Below are positions 32,510 through 43,887 of a DNA stretch of 64,000 bases, in pieces; position 1 is the stretch's first letter, and every line of letters begins with the position of its first letter. Origin of the DNA: Haliotis asinina (Eukaryota; Mollusca; Gastropoda; Lepetellida; Haliotidae); contig NC_090291.1 of NCBI RefSeq assembly GCF_037392515.1, positions 35,549,001-35,613,000 of the forward strand. Direction: 5' to 3'. Both the position numbers and the translations under genes were made by a program. Below the pieces are notes generated by a model. The model had not been told where the DNA came from, did not search any database, and saw nothing but the letters and a program-made list of their open reading frames with translations.

Positions 32510-32651
32510 TATCTGTGATATTCTAGTGTTTAACTGTCCATCGTCGACAGATAGTATAGTATACATGTATTCCATTTTAGTGTTAAATGTTCTCGTCACG
32601 ATATAGCTGAAATATTGCCGATGTGACGTTGAATATGAACTCACTCACTCA
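32510..32651 (+). mobile_element. short LINE 3' tail directly behind another LINE tail
   Basis: Repeats only the last ~140 bp of the LINE 3' UTR (TGTGATATTCTAGTG... to AACTCACTCACTCAA), immediately after the tail of the preceding copy. Head-to-tail, same strand. Confidence 0.8.
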
Positions 32652-34180
32652 ACAGATTGCTGTCTTCGGGTACATTCAACATACCTTGAATGATATGAAT
32701 TTACAGTGGTCTTTATAACATATGGAGAATTTCATACCATAATCATTTGTTTGTCGATAAGCAATCTCGCACTGCAATGAACTGTAAGTCGAGTCAATGC
32801 AACAATAAGAACATTTACAGATACTTCTGTAAATGCCACATCTGCCATTCCTATTTATAATGAGGCACCGTTTGCATTGTCAGAAAAAAGTAAACATCGG
32901 CGTACTTGACAGTGGTGTCTCTTATCATATGATTATCATATGATGTACGGAACTTACCGATGTTTTGCGAATGTAAATCGATTAAAGGGAGATAACTCTA
33001 AATTTGTATTCCTGTCGTCTGCTAGATTCTATGTTATGTGAAAATCGTTTATTGAGTTGATGTATACAGTCCGTTTGAGTCAGAAGCGGACCGATAAATT
33101 GCAAATTTTATCTTTGTAAAAAAATGTTACATAAATATAAATAGTACACATGTTTATCATTTACGAATACCCGACAGCTTTCTGATATTTGAAAACTTTC
33201 CGGACTCCACCAAAAGAGTTGTTTAGGAACCTACCATCATTGAAAACGCATAAGTTGTTATCTGTCGCGGCGGGGTGAAACCGCAGAAACGGAACAGCTA
33301 GTCATAGCGGGAACATCTCAAAATCAATTCCGGGAGACATGTCGGTTCCTCGTCTGTCGTAGGGTCATAGTCCAGGATCTATGCTGCTAAATGTACATAT
33401 CCCAAATTGTTCTCTAACAACAAAGACTAGGTAATAACAAGAAATTTCAGTTTTCAGAGTGATACACAATTTCGTCGGTATCCGAATTCAAATGCTGGAA
33501 AGCCGGCAAGAGGACCACAATTGATTGTATTTGTGAAAAATATGACCATGAAAGAGCGTTTCGAATGTGGTTGCCAGTTGAGGTGACTGTGGTAATCAAA
33601 GGTGTCCTCTATGTAAGTGTAAGATTCACTGCTGGTTACGTCCTGAGATGTCGGATGACTGATAACTGACAAAACAGGTCATGATCGTCACTTTATTTTG
33701 ACTTAAGTGGTAGAAACTAACTTGACAAAACACCCCGGAATACATGTGTTAAATGGGAATAATAATGAAGACTGTCATTACCTATCACTATGACGCAAGG
33801 CATAGCTCAAGATTACATTCGGTCTGGAACAATGGAAACCTATGGTGGAAAACTTTAGAATAATTGCCTTTAGAATAATTACCTGTGTCACATTATCTAC
33901 CACCAACTGAAATAACTAAACCGGAAATGAAGCCTCGCAACAATGTTTGTTATTTTCATTGCGATTTGTCCAACAAAGAGGTAATGAAGTTAAGTGGAGT
34001 AACTGGGTGTAGACTTCTACTATGTTCAGTTACTGCGTTTACATCTGGTTGCAAAACAATATTAATAGCGTTTCAAAAATCATATCGAGCTTACATATCA
34101 AAAAATGCTGGAACAGGCTGATGTACACATCACATCTGCTGTTGGTTCCTACGTAGCAATCCCTGGCTCTCACAAACCAA
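32652..34180. other. 3' flank of P450 gene 2, no gene recognised
   Basis: Contains the block GATGTTTTGCGAATG...AAAGGGAGATAACTCT at about 32940-33025 that also occurs at about 1120-1200. The rest shows no recognised element or conserved frame. Confidence 0.45.
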
Positions 34181-34359
34181 TTAATTCCTTCGAACTGCTT
34201 TAATGACGAATGGTTTGGGGGAATGAGTTAATCCCATAAGTCCATCCAAGGAAGGCATTCTGCTTTCCAAAGGGACAAACTTGAACCTCTGGATCATGGT
34301 GGTCAGGAACAGGAACAACTCCATACGGGCCATCGACTCGCCCAGACACACTCTTCGAC
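34181..34359 (-). CDS. P450 gene 2 exon 4 (haem-thiolate loop)
   Basis: After ATATTTCAG| the frame gives [29 protein letters not shown] and ends KAVRRN-stop. Supplies Cys439. Only 188 bp from exon 3, in contrast to 3.7 kb in gene 1. Confidence 0.92.
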
Positions 34360-37300
34360 CTGAAATATTTCATATTTTCAACTCTTTTTTCAGGTTCAGT
34401 GCATAGTAAATACAAAATCTGTATCACAGTGTGTGATATATAACTGGACCCACTTTTGCATTTGTATATATATTGAAAATTGTGAAAATAACAAGTAAGT
34501 TCTAATTCGTTTAGCGCAGATAGCACTGAAGGCTGTGTTGAACTCACCCAGAGAGAAGGGAATAAACTCTTCTTTCTTTACAATCTTGCCACTGTCGTCA
34601 AGGAAACGGTCAGGCCGGAAGTTGTCTGGATCACCCCAAACATCCGGGTCTTGTAGGACAGAATCAAGCATCAGTATGACAGTGGAATCTTTTGGGAATG
34701 TGTATCCGTTGAACTGGACATCATGGGGAACACCATGTGGGAGAGATGTTGGACCAATATCAGCTCGTCTCAAGACTTCCAAAATGGTTGCCTCCACGTA
34801 TGGCATGTTGACCTTGTCCTTCATGGAGGGACGCCTACTCTGGCCGATATTTTCCTGGATCTCTCGGAAACACTTTTCCTGGACTTCCGGATAGTGGAGA
34901 AAGTATACCAGTGCCCATCGAATCGTAGTGGCCGTGGTTTCCGTTCCGGCCACGAAGAGGTCCAAAATAACCATGGCCAGGTTCTCCACTGAAACAGAGT
35001 GTGTGAGTAAGTTTAGATTACAAAATATACTCAGCAACATACCAGCCAAACAGCGGCAGTCAACAAATAATCGAGTTCGGACCAGACAACCCAGTAATCA
35101 ACAGCATGACCATGGAGCCACTGGGGAATGACATGTGTCCATCGAGTCAGCGAGCCTGACCACCCGATCGCGTTAGTTGCCTCTTACAACAAGCAAGGAT
35201 TTCTGAAGATCAAATCTAACCCGGATCTTCACAGGTCGATTGAAACAGAACAGCAACCGAGTAAAATATTACTGATTATTTAACGCGTCGCATCTGTGTC
35301 GTGTTGTTCCCCTTTCCTGTATCAGGGACTGTTGATTGGGGTCGGATTATTTTGTGATTGAAACCTTAACATACATACAGTGATATTACTGAACTCGTCA
35401 CAGTGTGATAACAAAAGCAAATAAGGTAACTAAATCACCCGAGTGCTGTCAGGCATCATTTGGCAACAAACATTACTTAATTTCGTTAATGCTTACAATC
35501 TAAGGATGTCTCCACGTGTTTTTCTTTGCGAAGACGCATTTCCTTTATGTAAGCGTGTATGAAGTCGCTGACGTTATCATCTTCCTGTTTCTGCATGCGC
35601 TCTTTAATCATAGGATCTATCAGAAGCGAAATGATGGTATCTACATTCTGCACTGTCTTCTTAAATTTGAACAGATCCCCTGGCAGAAAACGCACAAAAG
35701 GCAGCACACTCAACACACCAGACGGACTCAGATTGGCCAAATTTTCGTCCATAGCTTTTAAAAATTTAATAAACAGTGGGTCTGTATATTCAAACCGTTT
35801 TCCGAAAATAATAGAGCAAATGACATTGGACACTGCGTTGTGCACCAGGCGTTTGCAGTCAAACCCTTGTCCTCGTTCTGTGTCCAAACTCTTGAGAAAC
35901 TGTGAGATTTCCTCGTGTATTTTGTCCTCCATGATGTTCCTGCCTGCTCCGAACTCCCTGAGAGTGTTAAGGGCGAAGCGTCTTTGTTCGCGCCACTGAT
36001 CACCAGAGGCTGCAGACACACCTGTACCACAAAAATAAAAAAACAAGTAATAGGTCTGGCATACTTTGGAACTTGTTCTCCAAATAATGAAATCTAGACA
36101 GGTTGAACTTGTCCTCATGATTTTAACCATGCATTTGAAAATGTAGTATCCCTTTGTTAGCTTGTGGTGGAGTCATTCCTTTCCTGTATGTGGGGTGGTG
36201 TTGGGGTTAGAGGTTCAACAGTGAAAATCATAAGGCTAACCGACAAACCTCTTGAAGTTATATTGACTCAAACATCTCAGTTGCCAACAATGTATGCACA
36301 AAGAAGTTAATTAAGTACTCTTGTAGTTTTACAATGATAGGCCTGTGTGCAGGTGGAGGACGAGGCTGTGATGATTTAAAGGAGTCTGGTACCGTATTCT
36401 TTTTTGTCCACTTTGACCCTGACTTCACCAGGGTGGGTGGTAGAAATGTGTCGTGTTCTATCAATCGGCTGGACATGCCATTCCCTGTACATTTGAAACA
36501 TTCATGTTGAACTGAATACCTTTATTTCAGCTGACATTCAGGCCGACGATCTATTACAGCATAGAATGCTTGTTCAGTATCATAGCACAGTGCGCATGCG
36601 TAAAATATGTATATTCATATGTGTAATAACATATTGGTACAATGATTCATATGTGTGTGGGTTCATAATTTACACAATGTCTTTTCGTTCGATACCATTC
36701 GTCCTTCCAATTTCTATTTCTAGTGGGAGTGTACTGCAACGAAAGCCAAAATGCTCCTAATTTTTATTATTTGTATTGAATTGATGTACTCTTTAAATCT
36801 ATACTAGTCCAGCTATATGGCGGCGGTCTGTAAATAATCGCGTCTGGACCAGACAATCCATTGATCAACAATATGAGCATCGATCTGCGCAATTGGGAAC
36901 CGATGACATGTGTCGATCAAGTGCATGTCCAGAATAGACATTATAGGTGGATATCCATGAGATAGACATCATAGGTAGATATCCATGACAGACACTATAG
37001 GTAGATATCCATGACAGACATTATAGGTAGATATCCATGAGATAGACATTATAGGTAGATATCCATGAGATAGACATGATAGGTAGATATCCATGACAGA
37101 CACTATAGGTAGATATCCATGACAGACATTATAGGTAGATATCCATGAGATAGACATTATAGGTAGATATCCATGAGATAGACATTATAGGTAGATATCC
37201 ATGACATAGACATTATAGGTAGATATCCATGACAGACACTATAGGTAGATATCCATGACAGACACTATAGGTAGATATCCATGACAGACATTATAGGTAG

Positions 37301-40300
37301 ATATCCATGAGAGAGACATGATAGGTAGATATCCATGACAGACACTATAGGTAGATATCCATGACAGACACTATAGGTAGATATCCATGACAGACACTAT
37401 AGGTAGATATCCATGACAGACATTATAGGTAGATATCCATGAGATAGACATGATAGGTAGATATCCATGACAGACACTATAGGTAGATATCCATGACAGA
37501 CATTATAGGTAGATATCCATGAGATAGACATTATAGGTAGAGATCCATGAGATAGACATTATAGGTAGATATCCATGACATAGACATTATAGGTAGATAT
37601 CCATGACAGACACTATAGGTAGATATCCATGACAGACACTATAGGTAGATATCCATGACAGACATTATAGGTGGATATCCATGACATAGACATCATAGGT
37701 AGATATCCATGACAGACACTATAGGTAGATATCCATGACAGACATTATAGGTAGATATCCATGAGATAGACATTATAGGTAGATATCCATGAGATAGACA
37801 TGATAGGTAGATATCCATGACAGACACTATAGGTAGATATCCATGACAGACATTATAGGTAGATATCCATGAGATAGACATTATAGGTAGATATCCATGA
37901 GATAGACATTATAGGTAGATATCCATGACATAGACATTATAGGTAGATATCCATGACAGACACTATAGGTAGATATCCATGACAGACACTATAGGTAGAC
38001 ATCCATGACAGACATTATAGGTAGATATCCATGAGATAGACATTATAGGTAGATATCCATGACATAGACATTATAGGTAGATATCCATGACAGACACTAT
38101 AGGTAGATATCCATGACAGACACTATAGGTAGATATCCATGACAGACATTATAGGTAGATATCCATGAGATAGACATTATAGGTAGATATCCATGAGATA
38201 GACATTATAGGTAGATATCCATGAGATTGACATTATAGGTAGATATCCATGAGATAGACATTATAGGTAGATATCCATGACATAGACATTATAGGTAGAT
38301 ATCCATGACAGACACTATAGGTAGATATCCATGACATAGACATTATAGGTAGATATTCATGACAGGCATTATAGGTAGATATCCATGACAGACACTATAG
38401 GTAGATATCCATGACATAGACATTATAAGTAGATATCCATGACATAGACATTATAGGTAGATATCCATGACATAGACATTATAGGTAGATATCCATGACA
38501 TAGACATTATAGGTAGATATTCATGACAGGCATTATAGGTAGATATCCATGAGATAGACATTATAAGTAGATATTCATGACATAGACACTATAGGTAGAT
38601 ATCCATGACAGACATTATAGGTAGATATCCATGACATAGACATCATAGGTAGATATCCATGACATAGACATTATAGGTAGATATCCATGACATAGACATT
38701 ATAGGTAGATATCCATGAGATAGACATTATAGGTAGATATTCATGACAGGCATTATAGGTAGATATCCATGAGATAGACATTGTAAGTAGATATTCATGA
38801 CATAGACACTATAGGTAGATATCCATGACAGACATTATAGGTAGATATCCATGAGATAGACATTGTAGGTAGATATCCATGACATAGACATTATAGGTAG
38901 ATATCCATGACATAGACATTATAAGTAGATATTCATGACATAGACACTATAGGTAGATATCCATGACATAGACATTATAGGTAGATATCCATGACATAGA
39001 CATTATAGGTAGATATCCATGAGATAGACATCATAGGTAGATATCCATGACATAGACATTATAGGTAGATATCCATGAGATAGACATTATAGGTAGATAT
39101 CCATGAGATAGACATTATAGGTAGATATCCATGACAGACACTAAAGGTAGATATCCATGACAGACACTATAGGTAGATATCCATGACATAGACATTATAA
39201 GTAGATATTCATGACATAGACACTATAGGTAGATATCCATGAGATAGACATTATAAGTAGATATCCATGACATAGACATTATAGGTAGATATCCATGAGA
39301 TAGACATTATAAGTAGATATCCATGACATAGACATTATAGGTAGATATCCATGACATAGACATTATAAGTAGATATTCATGACATAGACATTATAGGTAG
39401 ATATCCATGACAGACACTATAGGTAGATATCCATGACAGACACTATAGGTAGATATCCATGACATAGACATTATAAGTAGATATTCATGACATAGACACT
39501 ATAGGTAGATATCCATGAGATAGACATTATAGGTAGATATCCATGACATAGACATTATAGGTAGATATCCATGAGATAGACATTATAAGTAGATATCCAT
39601 GACATAGACACTATAGGTAGATATCCATGACATAGACATTATAAGTAGATATTCATGACATAGACACTATAGGTAGATATCCATGAGATAGACATTATAG
39701 GTAGATATCCATGACATAGACATTATAGGTAGATATCCATGACATAGACACTATAAGTAGATATCCATGACAGACACTATAGGTAGATATCCATGACATA
39801 GACATTATAAGTAGATATTCATGACATAGACACTATAGGTAGATATCCATGACATAGACACTATAAGTAGATATCCATGACAGACACTATAGGTAGATAT
39901 CCATGACATAGACATTATAAGTAGATATTCATGACATAGACACTATAGGTAGATATCCATGACATAGACATTATAGGTAGATATCCATGACATAGACATT
40001 ATAGGTAGATATCCATGAGATAGACATTATAGGTAGATATCCATGACATAGACATTATAGGTAGATATCCATGAGATAGACATTATAAGTAGATATTCAT
40101 GACATAGACATTAGTATAAATATGTTACGCATGTGTGTGATTCAGTGCAAAAGGTTAGTCCATATAACCAAAATATGCATGTCTCAAATGATGTTAACAT
40201 TTTGAGTGAATGTTTCAAAATAAACAGTCACCTAGTGTGAAGAGATTACATTTTCGACATTGGATATTGTCCCTTGTTCTATCCAAAACATATATTCATA

Positions 40301-43054
40301 TGGTTAAATCTTTTTAACACATGTTTTCATACGCACGTTATCCCCTGAAAATGACCATAAAATAGTTTAGAAATTATATGAATTCACCGAGTTTTGTATT
40401 GGGAGGACACAATACCAATTCATAGCCACTAAATTTCAGCTGATTTCTCACCATGATTCTTCATAGGTTTAAAGTTGTAAAGATTTTTAAGGATGTAATA
40501 TACGTGAACACCAGAACAAATAAAAAAATGTACATCCAGTGTCACCAAAACGGTTTTAAAATGCGCGGACCTATTCTCAAGTAATGACTACGTGAGGGCG
40601 ACGCTCTTTGAAACTTTAAACATTTCTTGGGTGCTAAATGACATGTGTGTAATCTAAGTTCCTCATTTCATTCCGAAAAGGAGTATTATTTCTCGGTTTG
40701 CGCTCAGCAGTTACGTACCTCTGCTTCTGACCGTCCACTGGTTTAAGGAGTAATAAAGCACAAAAAGTTAATGTCATGAAATTTTGCTCAGTGGCGTGAC
40801 TGAAATGTGCACGACTGTCAAGTGAGGGTTGGCTGAAAAGTTCTAAGCCTCACTGTGAAAAAAAGTTACAAAGTCCACGTTTGTGATATATTTTTGTACA
40901 TAGTCCCCTTCCCAGTCTTGTGGGATTCCAGGGGTATTCTGCTCATTGATTATCTTGAAAAAGGTCAAACTATCAACGGCAGATACTATGCTGATCTACT
41001 GAACCAGTTGCGAGAAGCAATCAAAACCAAACGACGAGGGATGATCGCTAAAGGTGTCCTCTTCCACCAAGACAATGCGCCTGTTCACAAATCGGTGGTG
41101 GCCATGTCAACACTCCGCGATTGTGGCTTTGAACTCATTGACCATCCTCCTTATTCACCTGATTTGGCTCCTTCTGACTTCCACCTGTTCCCCAAAATGA
41201 AAAAGGAACTCGCCGGTCGCCATTTTGCAAGTAATGATGATGTCATTTCCGCTGTGACTGATTTTTTTTAGGGTAGCTGAAGAAGATTTCCTCCTGACCG
41301 GGATTTGGGCCTTGCAGCATCGCTGGCAAAACTGTGTGTACTTGGAAGGGGACTGTGTACAAAAAAAATTACAAACGTGGACTTAGTAACTTTTTTTCAC
41401 AGTGAGGCTTAGAACTTTTCAGCCAACCCTCGTAGGGGAAGTTTCTGTTTTCAGACATTAGAGAATCATGCATAGCCCTGTCACTGTAAATACCAATCTC
41501 CAAACTGTAACTGTTCGTCTGACGCTGCATATCCTTGTGAGAACCTGCTTCACACATGGGGACAAACAAACATAACTAGAAAAAAGTCCAGTAAGTTTAA
41601 AACTACGTTTACAATGTCAAAAATCGGAAATCCCCACACGCGGACAATCTAGTGGTGTCACCTGGGACATTCAGGAAAGGTCACTCTGGAAGTCTTCATT
41701 GTTGAGGCTTGAAAGAAGATGGCTGACCTTGGCAGCGGTGACGGAAGACCCGGCTCATCCGATAATATCTCGAATTATGTCAATTTCGCCGCATCAATAC
41801 TAAAAACTAAATTTCAAATAGTTTGTTTTTCTTTCGGCAAAGTTTGAAAATGCTTTGAATTTTGTGGAGATTTTTAATCACAAGTAATTAAACATGTCCC
41901 TCAATGTGGACATTAGGTTTCACTGCTGATATGGCTTGTCCATGGGTGTGGACAAGAGGTCTGAAATAGTAACAGTAAACGTTTGATGTTTTTAGCAAAA
42001 CTTTACGACTTTGTGATTAGAAAGCTTTCAATTCTAGTTTAAACCCTTTTAAAAACCTCACTAAAATCTGCTATTGTCCGCAACTTCAGTTTTTTTCCTT
42101 TTCTATCTTTATCAACCATTCATCATTTTCAAAATTTATACATTATTGATATGTTAAGAAGACCTGTGAGATCATATTTGTTCATGTCAGCGTTTTATTC
42201 GAAGGTTATTGTTCATGTTTTACTTCACAGTTTAGAGTTGATGTTAACGGTAGTATACCCATTTTACTGAATATATTGGGCTGAATTTTGCGAATTTTTA
42301 ATGTAGTTTGCTGAATACTGTGCTTTGACTGCTGACTGAATGCAATCAGCATTATTTCCACACAGTTGGGTCTATTATAAATTTTGTATCATTGTTTAAC
42401 ACATAGAAGAGATGTTAATGCATAATCAATGAGTTGTGTGTTCATTGTATCTGTCCATATATATAAACATGGAAAACATCTGTGTCAAGCTAAGTCCCAA
42501 TGTCCACACATGTGGACCCCTAAGATAACCCTATGGGGGTATGTTAGCATGAAATGACTTGAATTTCTGTTGTAAGTGAAGTCTTTGCCAAAGAAAAATC
42601 TACGTTAGCATTTACAATAAAAACGTTTGCAAATTTGGCTACCTCTGGGTCTCAAGGGATAGTGCATTTCAGGTAATAACCTATGTACCCTTGACTGTAG
42701 TAGTACCTGAGACCTACCTTTCCCTTTCGCTATGATGTCACCGAACGTTGAGTATGGCCTGTCAGAGAAAACGTCGGCGTTCTTGACAATTGCGTCTCTC
42801 AGACTGTTGTAGCCGTTGAGTACGATGACTGGTGTATTGAACATGTACACACTGAAGATGTCTCCATATTGTTGCCTAAGTTTCTTAAACGTGATCCTAG
42901 GATCGGAGCCCATGGAAAGGATATTCCCAATAAACGGGAGGAGAGGAGGACCAGGTGGGAGTCCCGAGGGTCGCCGCGTCAGCAGCCATACCAAAAGTAG
43001 CATGGCCACACACAGGAACACAGTTGTAGGACTGAAGGCGAATATTTCCACCAT
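34181..43054 (-). CDS. cytochrome P450 gene 2, CYP2-like (clan 2), 4 exons, 493 aa
   Basis: Exons on the minus strand are 43054-42718, 36021-35497, 34988-34548 and 34359-34181. They match gene 1 in length (337, 525, 441, 179 bp) and phase; introns are 6696, 508 and 188 bp with GT...AG ends. The spliced product is 493 aa ending in TAA (34183-34181). Motifs: hydrophobic anchor, PPGPP 33-37, W122/R126, AGTETT 301-306 (Glu in place of Asp, usual in CYP2 enzymes), ExxR 358-361, PDRF 413-416 and FSLGRRVCLG with Cys439. It is a predicted ER-bound haem monooxygenase and a clear tandem duplicate of gene 1. The huge intron 1 holds a 3.2-kb satellite, a mariner relic and a SINE piece. No coding defect is visible. 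Confidence 0.93.
34548..34988 (-). CDS. P450 gene 2 exon 3
   Basis: Codes for residues 288-434 with helix I AGTETTAT, helix [37 protein letters not shown] and FSLG. The acceptor is CTGTTTCAG|TGGAGAAC and the donor is CTGG|GTGAG. Confidence 0.93.
35042..35236 (-). mobile_element. SINE-like repeat piece in P450 gene 2 intron 2
   Basis: Reverse complement of the 8991-9261 repeat: AATAATCGAGTTCGGACCAG, GACATGTGTCC, AGCGAGCCTGACCACCCGAT, GTTAGTTGCCTCTTACAACA. The tail side is missing or diverged, and it is a diverged copy. Confidence 0.75.
35497..36021 (-). CDS. P450 gene 2 exon 2
   Basis: Codes for residues 113-287. The acceptor is GTGGTACAG|GTGTGTC and the donor is AGATT|GTAAGC. Contains WREQRRF (helix C), the same [12 protein letters not shown] and [12 protein letters not shown] blocks as gene 1, and [14 protein letters not shown] before helix G-H. 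Clearly orthologous position for position with gene 1 exon 2. Confidence 0.93.
36130..36807. other. intron 1 of P450 gene 2, left part, nothing recognised
   Basis: No gene or named repeat seen. Short AT-rich sequence up to the SINE piece that borders the satellite. Confidence 0.4.
36808..36930 (-). mobile_element. SINE-like repeat piece abutting the satellite
   Basis: CCAGCTATATGGCGGCGGTC, TCTGGACCAGACAATCCATT, GATCTGCGCAATTGGGAACC and GATGACATGTGTCGATC match the reverse complement of the SINE-like repeat. It is cut off where the satellite starts, close to 36931. Confidence 0.82.
36931..40112. repeat. 3.2-kb satellite of 26/28-bp units with higher-order structure
   Basis: The basic unit is ATAGGTAGATATCCATGACA followed by GACATT (26 bp), with a 28-bp variant carrying GAGATAGACATT or GACATAGACATT. 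There are roughly 115-120 units. The left part shows a 724-bp higher-order period: the block at 36969-37157 recurs without change in translation at 37693-37881. The right part uses a different subtype, with TATAAGTAGATATTCATG alternating with TATAGGTAGATATCCATG. Open frames in it are repeat artefacts. It lies in intron 1 of P450 gene 2. Confidence 0.97.
40113..40823. other. intron sequence between satellite and mariner relic
   Basis: AT-rich and single copy as far as I can see. No gene or element ends found. Confidence 0.45.
40824..41431 (+). mobile_element. internally deleted mariner (Tc1/mariner, DD34D)
   Basis: Ends are inverted repeats starting GAGGGTTGGCTGAAAAGTTC. The match is nearly perfect for about 60 bp and recognisable to about 85 bp. 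At 608 bp it is about half a normal 1.3-kb mariner. It contains the C-terminal catalytic half of the transposase but no N-terminal DNA-binding region. It sits in intron 1 of P450 gene 2 on the opposite strand. Confidence 0.92.
40855..41271 (+). pseudogene. mariner transposase, C-terminal catalytic part
   Basis: 138 codons. The first ~20 derive from the inverted repeat, so the ATG is probably not genuine. Then come LWDSRGILLIDYLEKGQTIN (first catalytic Asp), VLFHQDNAPVHKS (second Asp) and YSPDLAPSDFHLF (third Asp, in SDF). The last two are 34 residues apart, which is the mariner DD34D signature. A run of eight T at about 41262-41269 replaces an expected seven and creates the stop; beyond it the frame would continue RVAEEDF. 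The helix-turn-helix domains are missing, so it is inactive. Confidence 0.88.
41433..42600. other. intron 1 of P450 gene 2, right part
   Basis: No recognisable gene. Words such as CCCCACACGCGGACAATC and GTCCACACATGTGGACCCC near 41630 and 42500 hint at a decayed short inverted element, but I could not define its ends. Confidence 0.35.
42718..43054 (-). CDS. P450 gene 2 exon 1
   Basis: Codes for residues 1-112: MVEIFAFSPTTVFLCVAMLL anchor, [13 protein letters not shown] hinge, [11 protein letters not shown] and [11 protein letters not shown]. The donor is AAAG|GTAGGT. About 45 bp upstream of the ATG are also recognisable upstream of the gene 3 exon (CATCTTCA, TTGGAA, CATACGCTGC), so these are probably shared 5' UTR. 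Confidence 0.92.
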
Positions 43055-43377
43055 TGTCGGCTTCTGTCTCTTTCGCGCAGCGTATGGCTTCCAAACTGAA
43101 GATGTGAAGGTATGTCTGTGACAGTATATGTTCAGTTTTATGCCGCCTCATGTGTTGTTTCAGACATCCGAATTGCAAATACCAGTGACCTAATTCAGCT
43201 TGAGCAAACATGTGACCTCAATACGTTCTTGTGATTATAAATGTTGATTCTAAAACTCAATCTGTCGGTGAATGACGTCTGTATGTTGCAGGATGATAGT
43301 CATCAAATAATATCATGCATGCGATAACATGCACGAATGCATGACTAGATTTTGCCATTTTTTTTATGTCGGGAACT
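43055..43377. other. 5' flank of P450 gene 2
   Basis: The 45 bp next to the ATG resemble the sequence before the gene 3 exon. No TATA box or clear regulatory element was recognised further out. Confidence 0.45.
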
Positions 43378-43887
43378 GTGTGAGTGAGTGAATTAAGAGT
43401 TAACGTCACATCGGCAATATTTCAACCATATCAACAACGAGAAGGTATTTGGCCTTGAAACAGAATACGTGTATAATATAAACCCCGACTTCAGAGGACA
43501 GTAAACAACTAGGATATCACAATCACAAGTGAAACTAGTATGGAAAATTAAAACTATTGCCATTATTTGGACAGTACAATATTAAAACTGGCTATAGATC
43601 GCTAACAACTGAAGATAGATCACCATACTAGGTACTTACATTAGTTTTACTACCTGCATAGACCCTAGCTATATTTATATCATCTCTTCAGACGATGTCG
43701 ATTGTTAGAATTGTTAGCCAAAATTGCAATAACAAGATACTACGTTTAAAAACCCTGGTAAGTTTAAATTGACTAAACTGGGGATTATGTGCCCTCTCAG
43801 GAGGACAAAGATTTTACAATACTTCAGCCCAAAGCCACTAACAATCAGAGTTATTAATTTAAACTTCCAATCATCAAATAATTATCA
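43378..43887 (-). mobile_element. 5'-truncated LINE 3' UTR, minus strand
   Basis: Starts with the complement of the tail (GTGTGAGTGAGTGAATTAA) and matches the 3' UTR up to the segment after the ORF2 stop. LINE copy B begins directly where it ends, so the two are arranged back to back at their 5' sides. Confidence 0.85.

Noticed and set aside
34535-35131. Plus-strand frames opposite the P450 exons of gene 2
   Set aside because: They are antisense shadows of exon 3, and the same kind of shadow appears opposite gene 1 exons.
36969-37881. Repeated 62-codon frames in the satellite (SWISTYNVCHGYLP type)
   Set aside because: They are satellite units read through in one frame. Unit lengths of 26 and 28 bp are not multiples of three and the frames are not conserved along the array.
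36931-40112. CRISPR-like array of regularly spaced repeats
   Set aside because: There are no unique spacers; unit and spacing are the same repeated sequence, and the locus is an intron in an animal genome.
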